Shown in pieces: positions 11,546 through 22,323 of a stretch of DNA of 64,000 nt (the stretch's first letter is position 1; each line of letters opens with the position of its first letter). Under the pieces are notes generated by a model. That model was not told the DNA's origin. It was given only the letters and a program-made list of their open reading frames with translations, and searched no databases. The position numbers were made by a program, and so were the translations under genes. The DNA is from Staphylotrichum longicolle. Its lineage: Eukaryota; Ascomycota; Sordariomycetes; Sordariales; Chaetomiaceae. Where the stretch lies: the NCBI GenBank assembly GCA_019096155.1, contig JAHCVI010000002.1, positions 868,001 through 932,000 of the forward strand. Direction: 5' to 3'.

Positions 11546-13083
11546 ATGAGATCCAGCGTCTTGGTGCCCGTCTTGGCAACGCTCCTTGGCCTGGGGTCCG
11601 CGAAGCCGACAGCCACAGAGCAGGAGCCGCCGAGCAAGCGGGCGTCAGTGCCGACCGTCACGGCATCCGGAAACGCATTCTGGCAGGGCGACAAGCGCTT
11701 CTATGTCCGGGGCATCGACTACCAGCCGGGAGGGTCCTCGGCCATGGCCGACCCCCTGGCCGACACGACCGTCTGCCAGCGCGACATCGCCCAGTTCAAG
11801 AAGCTGGGCATCAACACCATCCGCGTCTACATCACCGACAACTCGGCCAACCACGATGAGTGCATGAACGCCCTCGCCGACGCCGGCATCTACGTCATCA
11901 TCGACGCCAACAACCCGCTCTACTCCATCAACCGCCTCGACCCGGGCCCTTCGTACAACGCCGTCTACCTCCAGAGCGTGTTTGCCACCATCGACGAGTT
12001 CGTCAAGTACGACAACACCATGGCCTTCTTCTCGGGCAACGAGGTCATCAACGACGACGTCAAGAGCACCAAGGCCGCCCGCTACGTCAAGGCCGTGACC
12101 CGCGACATGCGCGCCTACATCAAGAGCCGCGGCTACCGCGCCGTGCCCGTTGGATACTCGGCCGCCGACGTGGCCCAGAACCGCATGCAGCTGGCGCACT
12201 ACATGAACTGCGGCACCGACGACGAGCGGAGCGATTTCTTTGCCTTTGTAAGTGGCCCTTGTTGTGACCAAGATTGGACCAGCTTTTGTCTCTAACGAAC
12301 GAACCCCCAGAACGACTACTCCTGGTGCAACTCCAACTTTCAAGACTCTGGCTGGGACCAAAAGGTCAAGAACTTTACCGGTTATGGCATCGCCATTTTG
12401 TAAGCCACCTCTTGCCCCTTCCCCCGGGCTTCCACCCTCCTCCTGCACCACCTCGGGATAATCCCACTAACACCCCTCCTCCTCTTGACAGCCTCTCCGA
12501 ATACGGCTGCCTCACGAATGGCCGCGACTTCGGCGAGGTCGCCGCCCTGATGAGCGACAAGATGACGGGCGTCTACTCGGGCGGGCTGATGTACGAGTAC
12601 GCGCTCGAGGAGAACGGGTACGGCATCGCCAAGATCCCCAGCACCAAGGCCTCGGCCGTCCAGGAGCAGGACGGCTTCGACAAGTTCGCCAGCGCCCTCA
12701 AGGCCAACCCGGCCCCCACGGGCGACGGCGGCTTCACGTCGACCACTCGCTCGGTCGCCTGCCCGACCAAGGACGGCAACTGGCTCGTGGACAGCACGCT
12801 GCTGCCCGCGATCCCGGCCGCGGCGCAGAAGATGATGAGCAATGGTGCGGGCAAGGGGCCCGGCTTGAAGGGCGACGGGTCGCAGAACGCCGGCGGCGGC
12901 GATAGCGAGAGCACGGGCGATGCCACGCCCGGGTCCGGGACCGTCAGCGAGACGGGCAAGCCGTCGGGCAGCAAGAACGCCGCTGCCGGCCGCGCCGGCG
13001 GGCCGGGGAGCGTGGAGAAGGCGCCGTTTGTGGTTGCGGGGCTGGTGGCGGTGTTGACTCTGACGGGGACGTTGCTGCTGTGA
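11546..13083 (+). CDS. GPI-anchored 1,3-beta-glucanosyltransferase, GH72 (Gas/Gel family)
   Basis: Three exons, 11546-12247, 12311-12399 and 12492-13083 (introns 63 and 92 bases), giving 460 aa. The start at 11546 is chosen because a signal peptide (MRSSVLVPVLATLLGLGSA) follows directly; the open frame extends upstream without one. The GH72 catalytic domain spans about residues 35-340 with RFYVRGIDYQPGG, the acid/base glutamate in FFSGNEVIND (E166) and the nucleophile in FLSEYGC (E267), whose codons straddle the second intron. There is no CBM43/X8 cysteine module, so it belongs to the shorter GH72 group. A Gly/Ser/Thr linker leads to a hydrophobic C-terminus (FVVAGLVAVLTLTGTLLL) typical of GPI attachment. 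It elongates and crosslinks beta-1,3-glucan at the outer plasma membrane and wall. Confidence 0.95.
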
Positions 13084-13476
13084 GGGCATGGGGGTCAGGA
13101 CTGGTGTGGTGGTGTTTGTTTGTTTGTTTGTCTCAGGTGCGGTCTCTTGGCCAGGTGAAGAGCCGTGGTTGGGAACTCGGATTGATGGCATTGTTTTATT
13201 AGCTTGAGGGACTGGCTCGTCATATGGAACGAGTAATGTCCACTTTGTAGAACTGCTTAGTTGCGCTTCAATTTCAACAACATTCGTCTCGAGCTCTACC
13301 CTCTCCATTCGAGGCGTATGTTATATTCCGTTCATGTCCCGGAAACCGCACCACAGTCCTATCGATATTCCCACCTGCCACTCCCCAACACCCCAAACAA
13401 ACAAACAACCCCCCCCTTCTTTTTTTCTCCTTCTCCACCAACCCTTCCCACCCCCAACCCGTCACACCACCTCCTC
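13084..13476. other. Convergent intergenic region, GH72 / methionine sulfoxide reductase
   Basis: About 390 bases between two convergent genes. It includes a short TTTG repeat near 13114-13131 and a C/T-rich strip from 13380 to 13480 next to the minus-strand stop. It probably contains both 3' untranslated regions. No gene is seen. Confidence 0.6.
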
Positions 13477-14433
13477 CTAAGGCCAATCACACCCCTCCGC
13501 AATCACCTTGGCAAACCTCTCCAACCACCTCCGATCCACCTCATCGAACCCATCCACCACGGCGCAGTCGACGTCGATAATCGCCACCACCCTGCCGGAT
13601 CCGGATCCTCCCCCGGCGGCAACGACGATGGGCACGACGATCTCGCTGCGGCTCGCCCCGTCGCACGCGATGTGGCCCGGGAACGCGTCGACGTCGGCCA
13701 CGAGCTGCGTCTGCGCCGTCGCCGCCGCCGCGCCGCACACCCCGCGCCCGAAGGCGATGGTCTGGCAGGCCACCTTGCCTTGGAAGGGGCCGAGGATGAG
13801 CTGGGGGCGGGTGGGCGGGGAGGAGGGGTCGAGGGTGTAGAAGCCTTTTTTTTTTGGTGGGGGTGGAGTTAGTAGTTTGATTTGGGGTGGGGGTATGAAT
13901 GCGTTGGGGGGGTGGGAAGGAAGGGAGGGGAATGGTGGTCGAGGGAGGGTCTTAGGGGCTAGGTGCTTACCGGCCCAGTTGACTTGGTTGCTCGGGGAGG
14001 GGAGAGATTTGTAGGCGTGCCAGAGGAGGGAGGCGGCGTTGGAGAGGTTGCTGTGGGTGTCTGTTAGAGTCCGAGTTGGTTTTTGGTGAGGTGAAGTAAA
14101 AGTGGTAGGGTTAGTGTGAGGGCCACTCACCAGACCTAAAAGACGGAACGTCAGTCATCGTGGGTACTTGAAATCTAAAATGAACGAAAGGGGACAGGAA
14201 GAAGATAAACTTGAGTGTTTCTGTACGGGTTACATAGAGACCACTCAGGGGCCAGAACATCCAACAGTCTTGTACAAAGCCAGAGACGCAAACTGCAAGG
14301 ACTGAGGGTTAACGAGACATACCCAGTTCCTCTGCTCAAAGAACAGCCCCTCAGCTTGGGCCAGCACCTGCTGGTAAGCTTCCTCCTTGGTGACGCCCTC
14401 GACAAACGTGGACGCGTCCGCGTGTACCTGCAT
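13477..14433 (-). CDS. Free methionine-(R)-sulfoxide reductase (GAF-fold fRMsr)
   Basis: Best model: exons 14433-14323, 14135-14131 (only 5 bases), 14050-13971 and 13844-13477, giving 187 aa in frame. The microexon GTCTG sits between TTTTAG and GTGAGT and supplies VC in QRNW-VC-NLSNAASLLWHAY, as the family requires. The fold is a GAF domain. Three cysteines at residues 92, 102 and 126 (VACQTIAFGRGVCG ... HIACDGAS) have the same spacing as the catalytic trio of yeast fRMsr. The enzyme reduces free methionine-R-sulfoxide using thioredoxin. The start is uncertain: ATG at 14433 gives MQVHADAS, but ATGCAG there could instead be the end of an intron whose first exon is the ATG at 14497, giving MVHADAS. 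The last intron (13970-13845) ends with ten A residues before its AG rather than pyrimidines. Another short intron model for the 5-base exon is not apparent. Confidence 0.9.
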
Positions 14434-15155
14434 GAACGGGTCAGGGACACTTCACACGAAATTAAGTTTACTCCTGCTAGGGTTGTGAACAGACCATTTC
14501 GACTGAGCTCCGGCGTGCAAGGTTGGGTCACAAATCGAAATGGCTTCGAACCGGAGTGAGTGGAAGAAAACAGCTGGACTGGAGAAGACGAAATCGAGTA
14601 GGTATGTATGTAATAGTAGTTTCGCAAATTGATGATTCTAAGAGACAATTTGTGAGTTGCTGAACAATATGCGGACGAAATGCACACAGTAAAACGCTGT
14701 TACAGCGCAGTGGAGTTCCGGCGATTGCGCGATCCGATGTTGTCTCCAATTACAAAGCAGGGGATACGGAGTCACCAAGGACTCGAAACCTACACAACAC
14801 CACTTTACAGAACTCGGCGCGTCAGGAACCGTGCAAAACAACGTGTCGGATTCTGGTCGGGTTCATGTTTGCCTAGAATCTCGCTATCAACATTAGCAGT
14901 CCAGCAACGAAGAAAAGCACCGGTCACAGGGACATCAGCTTGAGACAACAGAAAGAGCGTCTCTGTTTCCTCTTCAATTCCACCTATTTATCCTGCTAAT
15001 CGAGTCCTGGCGAGACTGCTCAGTGGTATCATAACGAATGGGGTATATAACAACAAGGAAAAACAAACCCAGCATCATCAACCCTCCTACACCCAACATC
15101 AACACCGCAGCCCCCTCCCTCCTCCCCTCCCAACAAATAAGAGTAACACAACCCA
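14434..15155. other. Tandem intergenic region: fRMsr 5' flank and DUF6536 gene 3' flank
   Basis: About 720 bases. Both neighbours are on the minus strand, so this stretch holds the promoter of the sulfoxide reductase gene and, toward 15155, the downstream flank of the DUF6536 gene. No domain-bearing open frame and no tRNA-like fold were found. Confidence 0.5.
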
Positions 15156-17616
15156 TCACGCATAATTCCTCCCCACCATCACCACCACGCCCCTCCCCGC
15201 TGTAAACCCACAATGGCTGACCCCCAGCCCGACCCCGTCCCTCACGACCCCCCACATGACCTCCCTCGCCCACAGGCCCCTCTCCCGCGCCAGCGGGTGG
15301 CACCGCGCGCTCACCACGGCGCTGCACGACCCGCCCTCCACGGCCATCGGGTTGCCCTTCATCTCGCCGTTGACGAGGCCCGCGGGCGGCGCGCGCCGCA
15401 GGCCGAGGATGACGACCGCCGCGGCGAGCAGGACGAGGGCGGACAGCAGGGCGAGCAGCGCCGTGCCGCTGAGGCCGAGGGCCGTGACTGTGCTGCTTGT
15501 TGCTCCTTGTGTGTTGGAACCGGTACCGGCGGGGCTGCTGGTAATCGCCGGGGGCAGGGCGTTGCTGGGGTCGAGGGGAGGGGCGTCGACGAGGCGGACC
15601 GTGACGGGGAAGAAGGACTGGCTGAGGAGGAAGGACATGGCCGCGAAGAGGGCGATGAGCAGGGCAGAGGCCCGGGCGGGGAGCGTGAGGTAGAGAGACG
15701 TGGTCTGGGCGCCGACGGGGCTGGCTGAGACGCGCAAGGGGCGGGCGGGCGCGAGGGCGAAGAGAGAGGATTCGTGCGAGAGGTGGTAGGTTGTCAAGAG
15801 GGCGTTGACCGTGAAGTAGAGGAGGGCAAGGAGAAGCTGGGGCAGGCCGGCCACTGCGGCGGCTGCGAATGGCGGGGTGGTTGCGGGGAGAGGGAGGAGG
15901 GCGCGTGGCGAGGCGGTGCCGAAGGGGGAAAGCTGGGAGGTGGGCTCGTAGGCGATGGAGAAGGCGAGACTGGCGGCTGCGAGGCCGATGCTGACGGACC
16001 AGATGCAGAAAGCCGTGATCCAGTGCGAGAAGGACACGCTGCGGAGCCAGTAATGGTTTTTGGGGACCCAGTATTTGGCTTCTGTGAGCGGCCAGCGGCC
16101 TTGCCAGACGTCAGTCTTGGAGAGGAGGCATGCTCCCTGTGTGGTAGGGTCGGGTTCCTCGAGGAAAGACGAGATCGCGTCGCCCAGGGACGCAAGGGGG
16201 TGGAACGACGAGGGGCGCTTGAAGAGGATGGCAGCGGTGGCGACGAGGGCAATTGAGTTGAGGAGGGTGACACACCCGAGGAGGGATGCGTTCAGGTTGA
16301 CTTCGCATGTGGAAGCAGGGGCTGGTTGGGCGAGGCAGTACTGGATGGAAGATGGCTCGGGGACCAGAAAGGCGAGCACGTCTGAGTTGACCCCCTCTGA
16401 TGTCTGTATGAGAGACGGGGTGTCCTGCTTGGAGACCAGCAGGACGGCCGAGTATTCTGTTTCGAAGGCTCCCCCAAACTGGGTGAGGCACATGGGCGTG
16501 GCAAGACGAACAAGCTCGCCTCGAGAAGCCCGTTGCTGAAGGGCTAAGAGTTCAGGGCGACTTAGGCCCCCACTGTTATGCGGGAGGTCGTTGCTAAAAA
16601 GGGCGCCCCTGGTAAACGACTCGCTGACCACGGCTGCCTTGAAGTTCGGCGCCGTCCGCGAGACGGATATTACAGCATTATACCTGCGTCCTGTTAGCCA
16701 ACCAGCCTCGTCCTCCTTCTCCTCGGACATCCAACTCACATTATCTGCGTAAGAATGGCCGCTCCGAGCACCACAACCCCAAGACCCTCGGCTGTTCTCA
16801 ACCCGCCCGAGGTTCCGCAGCGACGGCACCCCGATATCCAACCACTCCCCCTCTTGTGCGCCGCCGCCACCTCCTCCCTCGTCGGACTGCTCAGCACTTG
16901 AAAGGCATAATTCGCCCCGGCAACCATCACCACCACGAACACGCTAATCACAGCATGCAGCGCCCAATCCACCCCCTTCGCCGCCGCACACCCCCCGACA
17001 AAGACAGCCGACCGCCCCGCCTCCAGCGACACCCCCGAGATGGCCACAATCAGACACACGAACCCCGTGATCAGCACCAGGAACATGACCAACACAACCA
17101 CCCCGACCCCGGCCCTCCACCCAACCCACCCGGCTTCCCCTCCTCCCACCACCTCAACCACAACAACCCCGCTCTTCTCCTTCTTCCCCCCATCCCTCTC
17201 CAGATCCAGATCCATATCCATCCGCATATCCACATCCATCAAATCCACATCCAAAAACCCCCTCTGCTCCTCCTCCTCTCCAACCTCCTGCTCCTGCTCC
17301 TGCTCCTGCTGCGAACCCGCATCATGACTCTCCACCCTCCTCAACTCCTCCTCCTCCCCCTCTCCCTCCGCCGGACCACGTCCCCCCCGGCTGCCGTCGC
17401 GATCGACACCGCCGCTGACAGGAGACACAGACACAGACACAGACACAGGTGCCTCCTCCTCCCCTTCCTCGTCATCATACCCAAAGTCGGCCACGCGCGA
17501 CCGGTGCCGCGGATCGCTCGCGGCGGGGTGCTGCTGCACGATCTCGACGCCGCGGTGCTGTGGCGTCGCTGTGCGCGCGCCGGCCGGGTAGAGCTGCTGC
17601 TGTTGTTCTTGTGGGG

Positions 17617-17701
<85 letters not shown>

Positions 17702-18205
17702 GGCGGTGGTGGTGCTGGTGCGGCGGAGGTAGGAGGCGATGTACGATGGGATGCCGGCGGTGGCGGCGGTGGTGTCGCCTTGGTAGTCATGGTCTTGGCT
17801 GTAGGTGCTGCTGCTGCCGCTCGCGTTGCTCGCGTTGCTTGCGTTGCGGTTTGGCCGGTAGGGGCGGTAGGGGCGGTAGGGGATGTAGGTGGAGTGGGTT
17901 GTGGTGGTGGTGTTGCGGCGGGTTTGGTAGGGGGAGGTTGGGCTGGGGGCGTCCGGGTCGGCGTTTGTATTGGTGCTCTGGAAGGGCCATTGGGGGTTGT
18001 AACGGGCAAAGTGCGAGGTTGTGGAGAAGGGCCGCGGGGGTTGGACTCTGATTGGGGTTGTTAGTCTGGTGTCGAGACGGAGTGTAGTTGAGTGAGGGGA
18101 CTGCGCCGCCACGCACCGTGTCACTTGGGTCACCTCGCCGTTCTCGTCCCATGTGTAGCGGTATGTCGACGGCCCGTGGTCTCGCGGGGGGATTACCGCT
18201 TCCAT
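15156..18205 (-). CDS. DUF6536 multi-pass membrane protein with poly-Asn tract
   Basis: Exons 18205-18117, 18047-16740 and 16683-15156 sum to 974 codons plus stop. The first intron (69 bases, ACTAAC branch, CAATCAG end) has no in-frame stop. A disordered N-terminal half includes 28 pure AAC codons (Asn). Then come an acidic strip, a helix at about 342-370, SSPTREEVAAAH, and several more helices in the C-terminal half. The DUF6536 pattern is clear at both ends: the first helices with CAAAKGVDWALH, and later YNAVISVSRTAPNF, GSCSAVVSARCHPL and SHCGFTAGR near the C-terminus. Between the C run at 16847-16851 and about 16787 the open frame reads KRGSGWISG.., while the neighbouring frame encodes the expected EWLDIGVPSLRNLGRVENSRG. 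That implies one base lost and one gained, leaving the overall frame open. Function unknown. An in-frame ATG-less extension upstream of 18205 is possible but less likely. Confidence 0.85.
17618..17701. repeat. (GTT)28 / (AAC)28 trinucleotide repeat in coding sequence
   Basis: Eighty-four bases of uninterrupted GTT on the plus strand, read as 28 AAC (Asn) codons in the DUF6536 gene on the minus strand. All codons are identical, which points to recent slippage rather than selection on the protein. A multiple of three keeps the frame. Confidence 0.95.
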
Positions 18206-19563
18206 GGCGAAGGCCGGGATGGGGCTGCTGTGCGTCGGGGACACATGTGGGGGAAGGGTCACAACAGGGCTGGGAGGGGCTCTTGTTTAAGGGAGCTCTT
18301 TCTTTTTGGAGATCTTCATGGGAGCTTGGAGCTCAAGCTCTCAGCTACCCGTGCTGCCGTGGTCACCTTGAAGGAATCCCGCCGTGGCTGGGGGGCGAGG
18401 ATCACAGGCAGGGCAGGGGTGCGGGTTGGAGGGATCGGTCTTATACCGATCGAGCATGTTTTTCTCCCAACCGACGGCCTCAGCCATGGCGAAGGATCTC
18501 AGGCTCTGTCAACAGCTGCACGTCTTCGTACCAAAGGACAGTCTGGAGTGGTGGGCTGCTGCCCCGCCTTGCATATCGATGTTTCCAGCGGCCAGATGTG
18601 AGACCCAAGCTCCCCAGAATCGGAAAGCTGGATTGCGGCATGTGGCCCCTTCGGTACCCATTGGACGCCATCTCAGGCTGTGGGAGACGTTGGACCGGGG
18701 AGCTGACCAGGGTTGCTAAATAAAGACGGGCGGGTCTTGGCGACGCCGCAGCCAAGCATCAAACATCAACCGCTTCTGCACTCCCCGAGGGTCGTCGGTT
18801 CCGACCGTCTTGCCCGTGACAAGATTCATTGCGTGCGTGAGTTGAGCACCGATCGCGCTCAGTTGGCGATGCGCTCTAAAATTTCGAAATAGTCCCGTTT
18901 TGCAGACCTAGTGCAGCGGAAAGAAGTGTTCCAACCGCCGGGCTTCCTGCCCTGTTCGGGGGAATGCAACAGCGGGTGGTAAGTTTAGCGACTCACCACC
19001 GGCCACAGCAGTGACGGCCAATCGGTGGATTACCAGACAACAACAGCCGGTATTGTGTGCAGAGCTCATATACAGGAGGACCGCAATCGGCTCGAGGTGG
19101 TACAGTACAGTTTCGAGCTTTGACCTCTTGCTGTTTGCGCTTGCCACAACCAATCGCAACATCGAGTGGTTTAGGCGATTCGAGCTGCATCATTCATGCC
19201 GCGTGGATGGCACCGCCGATCGAACCCGAGGGGTCACGGTGTCGGTTACCTGGGAGGGCAAGCAAGCCTCGCGAGATCGTAGCCGGGTTTCGACAATGGG
19301 CCGGGTTAATGCGCTGCTGCGGGGAAACGCAGGCTGCGGACGCTGGTGGCCGGTGGCTGGCGGCGGTTGGTTGCCCAAGTTGGTTGCCCAACGACGGTTG
19401 GAACTAACTTGCTTGTGGTTGGCGAAACGGGCCTTCCCCGACAACTCGCTCATCACGTCCCCGGCACGGTGAGGGCATCAAAATAACGGAGAGTATTATA
19501 CCGAGAGCACGATCCTCGACCTTCAGTGTTTCTTGTTTTGTTTCTGGCTGCATTTTCGAAACC
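18206..19563. promoter_or_regulatory. Divergent intergenic region, DUF6536 gene / kinase-like gene
   Basis: About 1.36 kb between divergent starts. Both promoters must be here. Open frames on both strands (for example 19011-19472) lack domains and start context. No TATA element is obvious close to either start. Confidence 0.5.
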
Positions 19564-20384
19564 ATGAGCCACAGCGAGCCAGCTGGCTCTGGGGAGGGAA
19601 CCGAGGCCAGCAAGATTCCTCCCGTCGTGGTATCGCTCCAAGACTTGACAATCATCGAGGCCTGGGACTCGGAGAAGAACACGTCCAAGTACATCACGTT
19701 CTACGTTGTTTCCGCGGATGAGGAAGTATACTTCGGCCAGTCGTCCAAAAATAAGAGGGACATGACCCTCACCGAGTATAGTGCGGCACTGGAACGTGTC
19801 GAGGACCACAAAACTATCCAGAATGCCCCGCCGGTGCCGATCTGACGATTGCGCCCGAGGAGCTCAACGACTCCTGTGCATACATCAAGCGACCTGGGTT
19901 GAATTGTTATGAGGACGTGAAGGAAACCAACTTCATCACCAAAGCACTTCTCGACGAGACCCTCATCATGGAGCAAATCTCCAAATCGCCTCATCCCAAC
20001 ATCATCAAGTACTACGGTTGCCGTGTGAGACGGGGGCGGATCACGGCCATTGTTCTCGAACAGCTCGACTGCACCCTGAACGAGTACGTTTCCATGCCTG
20101 CGTTCCACACTCTGGACAAGTCTCGCTTTGTTGAGGCTCTCGAGTCCGCTGTGGATTATGTCCATTCTTTAGGCCTGGCCCACAACGATATCAACCCATA
20201 CAACATCATGGTCAAGGACGGCATGCCTGTGCTGATAGACTTTGGTTCTTGCCAGCCCTGTGGAGCGCTTCTCCAGTCACTCGGCACTCCGGGATGGTGC
20301 GAGGGGAACTCTTTTACTTCGGAGAAGAAGCACGACACTTATGCTCTTGGAAAGCTTCGGGAATGGCTCCAGAATCCAGAATGA
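19564..20384 (+). CDS. Protein-kinase-fold gene with an internal frameshift
   Basis: A single-exon kinase-like protein in two frames. The first part (19564 to about 19830, MSHSEPAGSGEG ... DHKTIQNAP) ends at a TGA at 19843-19845. The next frame continues at once with AGADLTIAPEELNDSCAYIK and runs to the TGA at 20382-20384. No GT..AG pair of usable size lies between, so one base appears to be missing in GCCCCGCCGG near 19825-19835. The C-lobe is recognisable: HPNIIKYYGC, then HNDINPYNIM (Asp kept, HRD replaced by HND), LIDFGSC (DFG) and a short KLREWLQNPE end. The N-lobe lacks a clear GxGxxG loop. It resembles the fast-evolving Pezizomycotina kinase-like families rather than a named signalling kinase. 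It may be a pseudogene or a consensus error, and its activity is uncertain. Confidence 0.7.
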
Positions 20385-21199
20385 AGGTCGGAGTGGATGC
20401 GGATTGGAAATTGCGGATGTGTCATCCTCCGATGCTCTGCTCGGCAACTCCTTGCACTTCCCACGTTCAAATGCAACGCAACCGTTATCACCTTCAAACT
20501 TCCCAAGATCCTAAATCGGTACACAGGAACGTGGTTACGACGTGTCTCTGTGCGGGCCAGCGACAAGGATCCACGGGCCCGATAATCGGGTCGGATTGCT
20601 GCGCCGCCGCTTCCTCCTGTTGCCCGCACGGATGGCTGTGACGAGGCTCAGATAATTCAGTTGGGCAAGTCACCATGAAGCCAACCATTAGCTTTCAGCC
20701 ATACCGGTACCGAGATGTGTTGCCTAATGGACGCACCGTGGGCACCGCTCAAGTTGACCAGAATCTCGCGTGAAGGCTGCTGCTGCATGATGTTTGTTTC
20801 GACGACCGTTTCTCTGACCGGGAGGTGGCCAAACTGGGGATCCTGGCGTGCTCACGGGAACATCTTCATGCGTGTTTTCTTGGCCAGGCCATGGCACCGC
20901 TGAAGCGTGAAGGGAGGATGATGCCGGGCGAGGAAACTTGAGAGTCTGCGATGTCGCCCTGGGTTCGAGAGGGCTGGTGGGCTGTCAACCCTAACCCCTT
21001 TCCCCCAGAGAGCTGCATCTTGGCACGGCTTATCCCGCCCCACTATCACCGCAACCTCCACGTCGGTCAATTAAGCCCACATCCACACCTATCGAGGACA
21101 GCAAGCCAGCATCAAGCACACCCTGCCCGCCAACCTACCTCCGATCCGATAATACCCCAAACCTCCTCCAATTCAGACAACCAAACCAAACCGCCCACA
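20385..21199. other. Intergenic region, kinase-like gene / epsilon-COP
   Basis: About 815 bases between two plus-strand genes. The 60 bases before 21200 are pyrimidine- and A-rich, like a fungal leader. No supported gene. Confidence 0.5.
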
Positions 21200-22323
21200 A
21201 TGGACCCCTACTCCGCCGAAGGCGAGCTCATCAACATCCACAACGCCTTCCACCAAGGCCAGCACCGCGAGGTCCTCGACTTCGACGTGTCCTCGCTCTC
21301 GTCCGACAACGCCCTGCCCGCGCGCGTACTGCAGCTGCGCGCCCGCCTGGCGCTCGGCCAGGCCGACGACGTGCTGGCCGACGTGCAGGGCGAGACGGCG
21401 CCCGAGCTGGTGGCCGTCGGCGCGCTGGCCGAGCAGGCGCGGGGCAACACGGACAAGGCCGTCGCGGCGATTGAGGGCCTGGCAAAGGGGGACGCTGGGG
21501 ACAACGCGACGGTGCAGGTGCTGGGCGGGACCGTGCTCGCGGCGGCGGGGAAGGCGGAGGAGGCGCTGGCGCTGTTGGGGAGGCATCAGGGGAGTTGTGA
21601 GTATTTCCGCCTCTTTGGGAAAGTGGGGGATGGTGATGGGATGGGAAACTGAAAGGCTGACATGATGGTTGCCTGCGTGGCACAATAGTGGACGCCGTTG
21701 CGCTGATTGTGCAGATCTACCTGCAGCAGAACAGGACCGACCTCGCGGTCAAGGAGGTTGCCGCCGCCCGCCGGTGGGCGCAGGACAGCCTGCTCGTGAA
21801 CCTCGCCGAGTCGTGGGTTGGGCTGAGGCTGGTGGGTCTTCCTCCCATGGGACACGACATATTGCGAGAACAGGGCCGAGGTACTGACCAGTGTGGGCGT
21901 TTTTGGGGGCTCTAGGGCGGCGAAAAGTACCAGCAAGCATTCTACGTCTTTGAGGAGCTGGCGCAAGCGCCCGCGACATCATCAGCACAGTCGCTGGTGT
22001 CACAGGCTGTTGCCGAGCTGCACCTCGGCCGGACAGAGGAGGCGCAGGCGGCGCTTGACCAGGCGCTGAAGAAGGGGTCTGAATATGCTGCCGATGCCAT
22101 TGCCAACCAGCTGGTGCTGAGCGTGATCACTGGGAAGGGGTCGGAGGAACTGCTGAGGTACGTGCCCGGATGAAATCTTGGGTGTAACCCTATTCTGACA
22201 TGCTGTCTTTCTAGCTCTCTGCAAAAGGCCGATGCTCGGCACCCCCTCTTGACGGACCTGGCTGAGAAGAGCGACCTGTTCGATAAGGCGGCGACAAAGT
22301 ACAAGGCCAAGGTGGCTGCATAG
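21200..22323 (+). CDS. SEC28: Coatomer subunit epsilon (epsilon-COP, Sec28)
   Basis: Four exons, 21200-21596, 21689-21831, 21916-22157 and 22215-22323 (introns 92, 84 and 57 bases), giving 296 aa, a usual length for fungal epsilon-COP. The protein begins MDPYSAEGELINIHNAFHQG and is built of TPR-like helical repeats throughout (for example ARVLQLRARLALGQ, LIVQIYLQQNRTDLA, AQSLVSQAVAELHLGRTEEA, YAADAIANQLVLSVITGKG). It is a stabilising subunit of the COPI coat, binding alpha-COP, in Golgi-to-ER and intra-Golgi transport. The start is the ATG after an A/C-rich leader; the longer open frame upstream shows no homologous character. Confidence 0.93.

Noticed and set aside
14500..14560. GGTTCGAAGCC on the minus strand as a tRNA B box
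   Set aside because: No D arm, anticodon arm or acceptor stem upstream; chance match.
16856..18064. 400-codon plus-strand open frame with long Val run
   Set aside because: It is the complement of the poly-Asn coding region of the DUF6536 gene; repeat DNA opens all frames.
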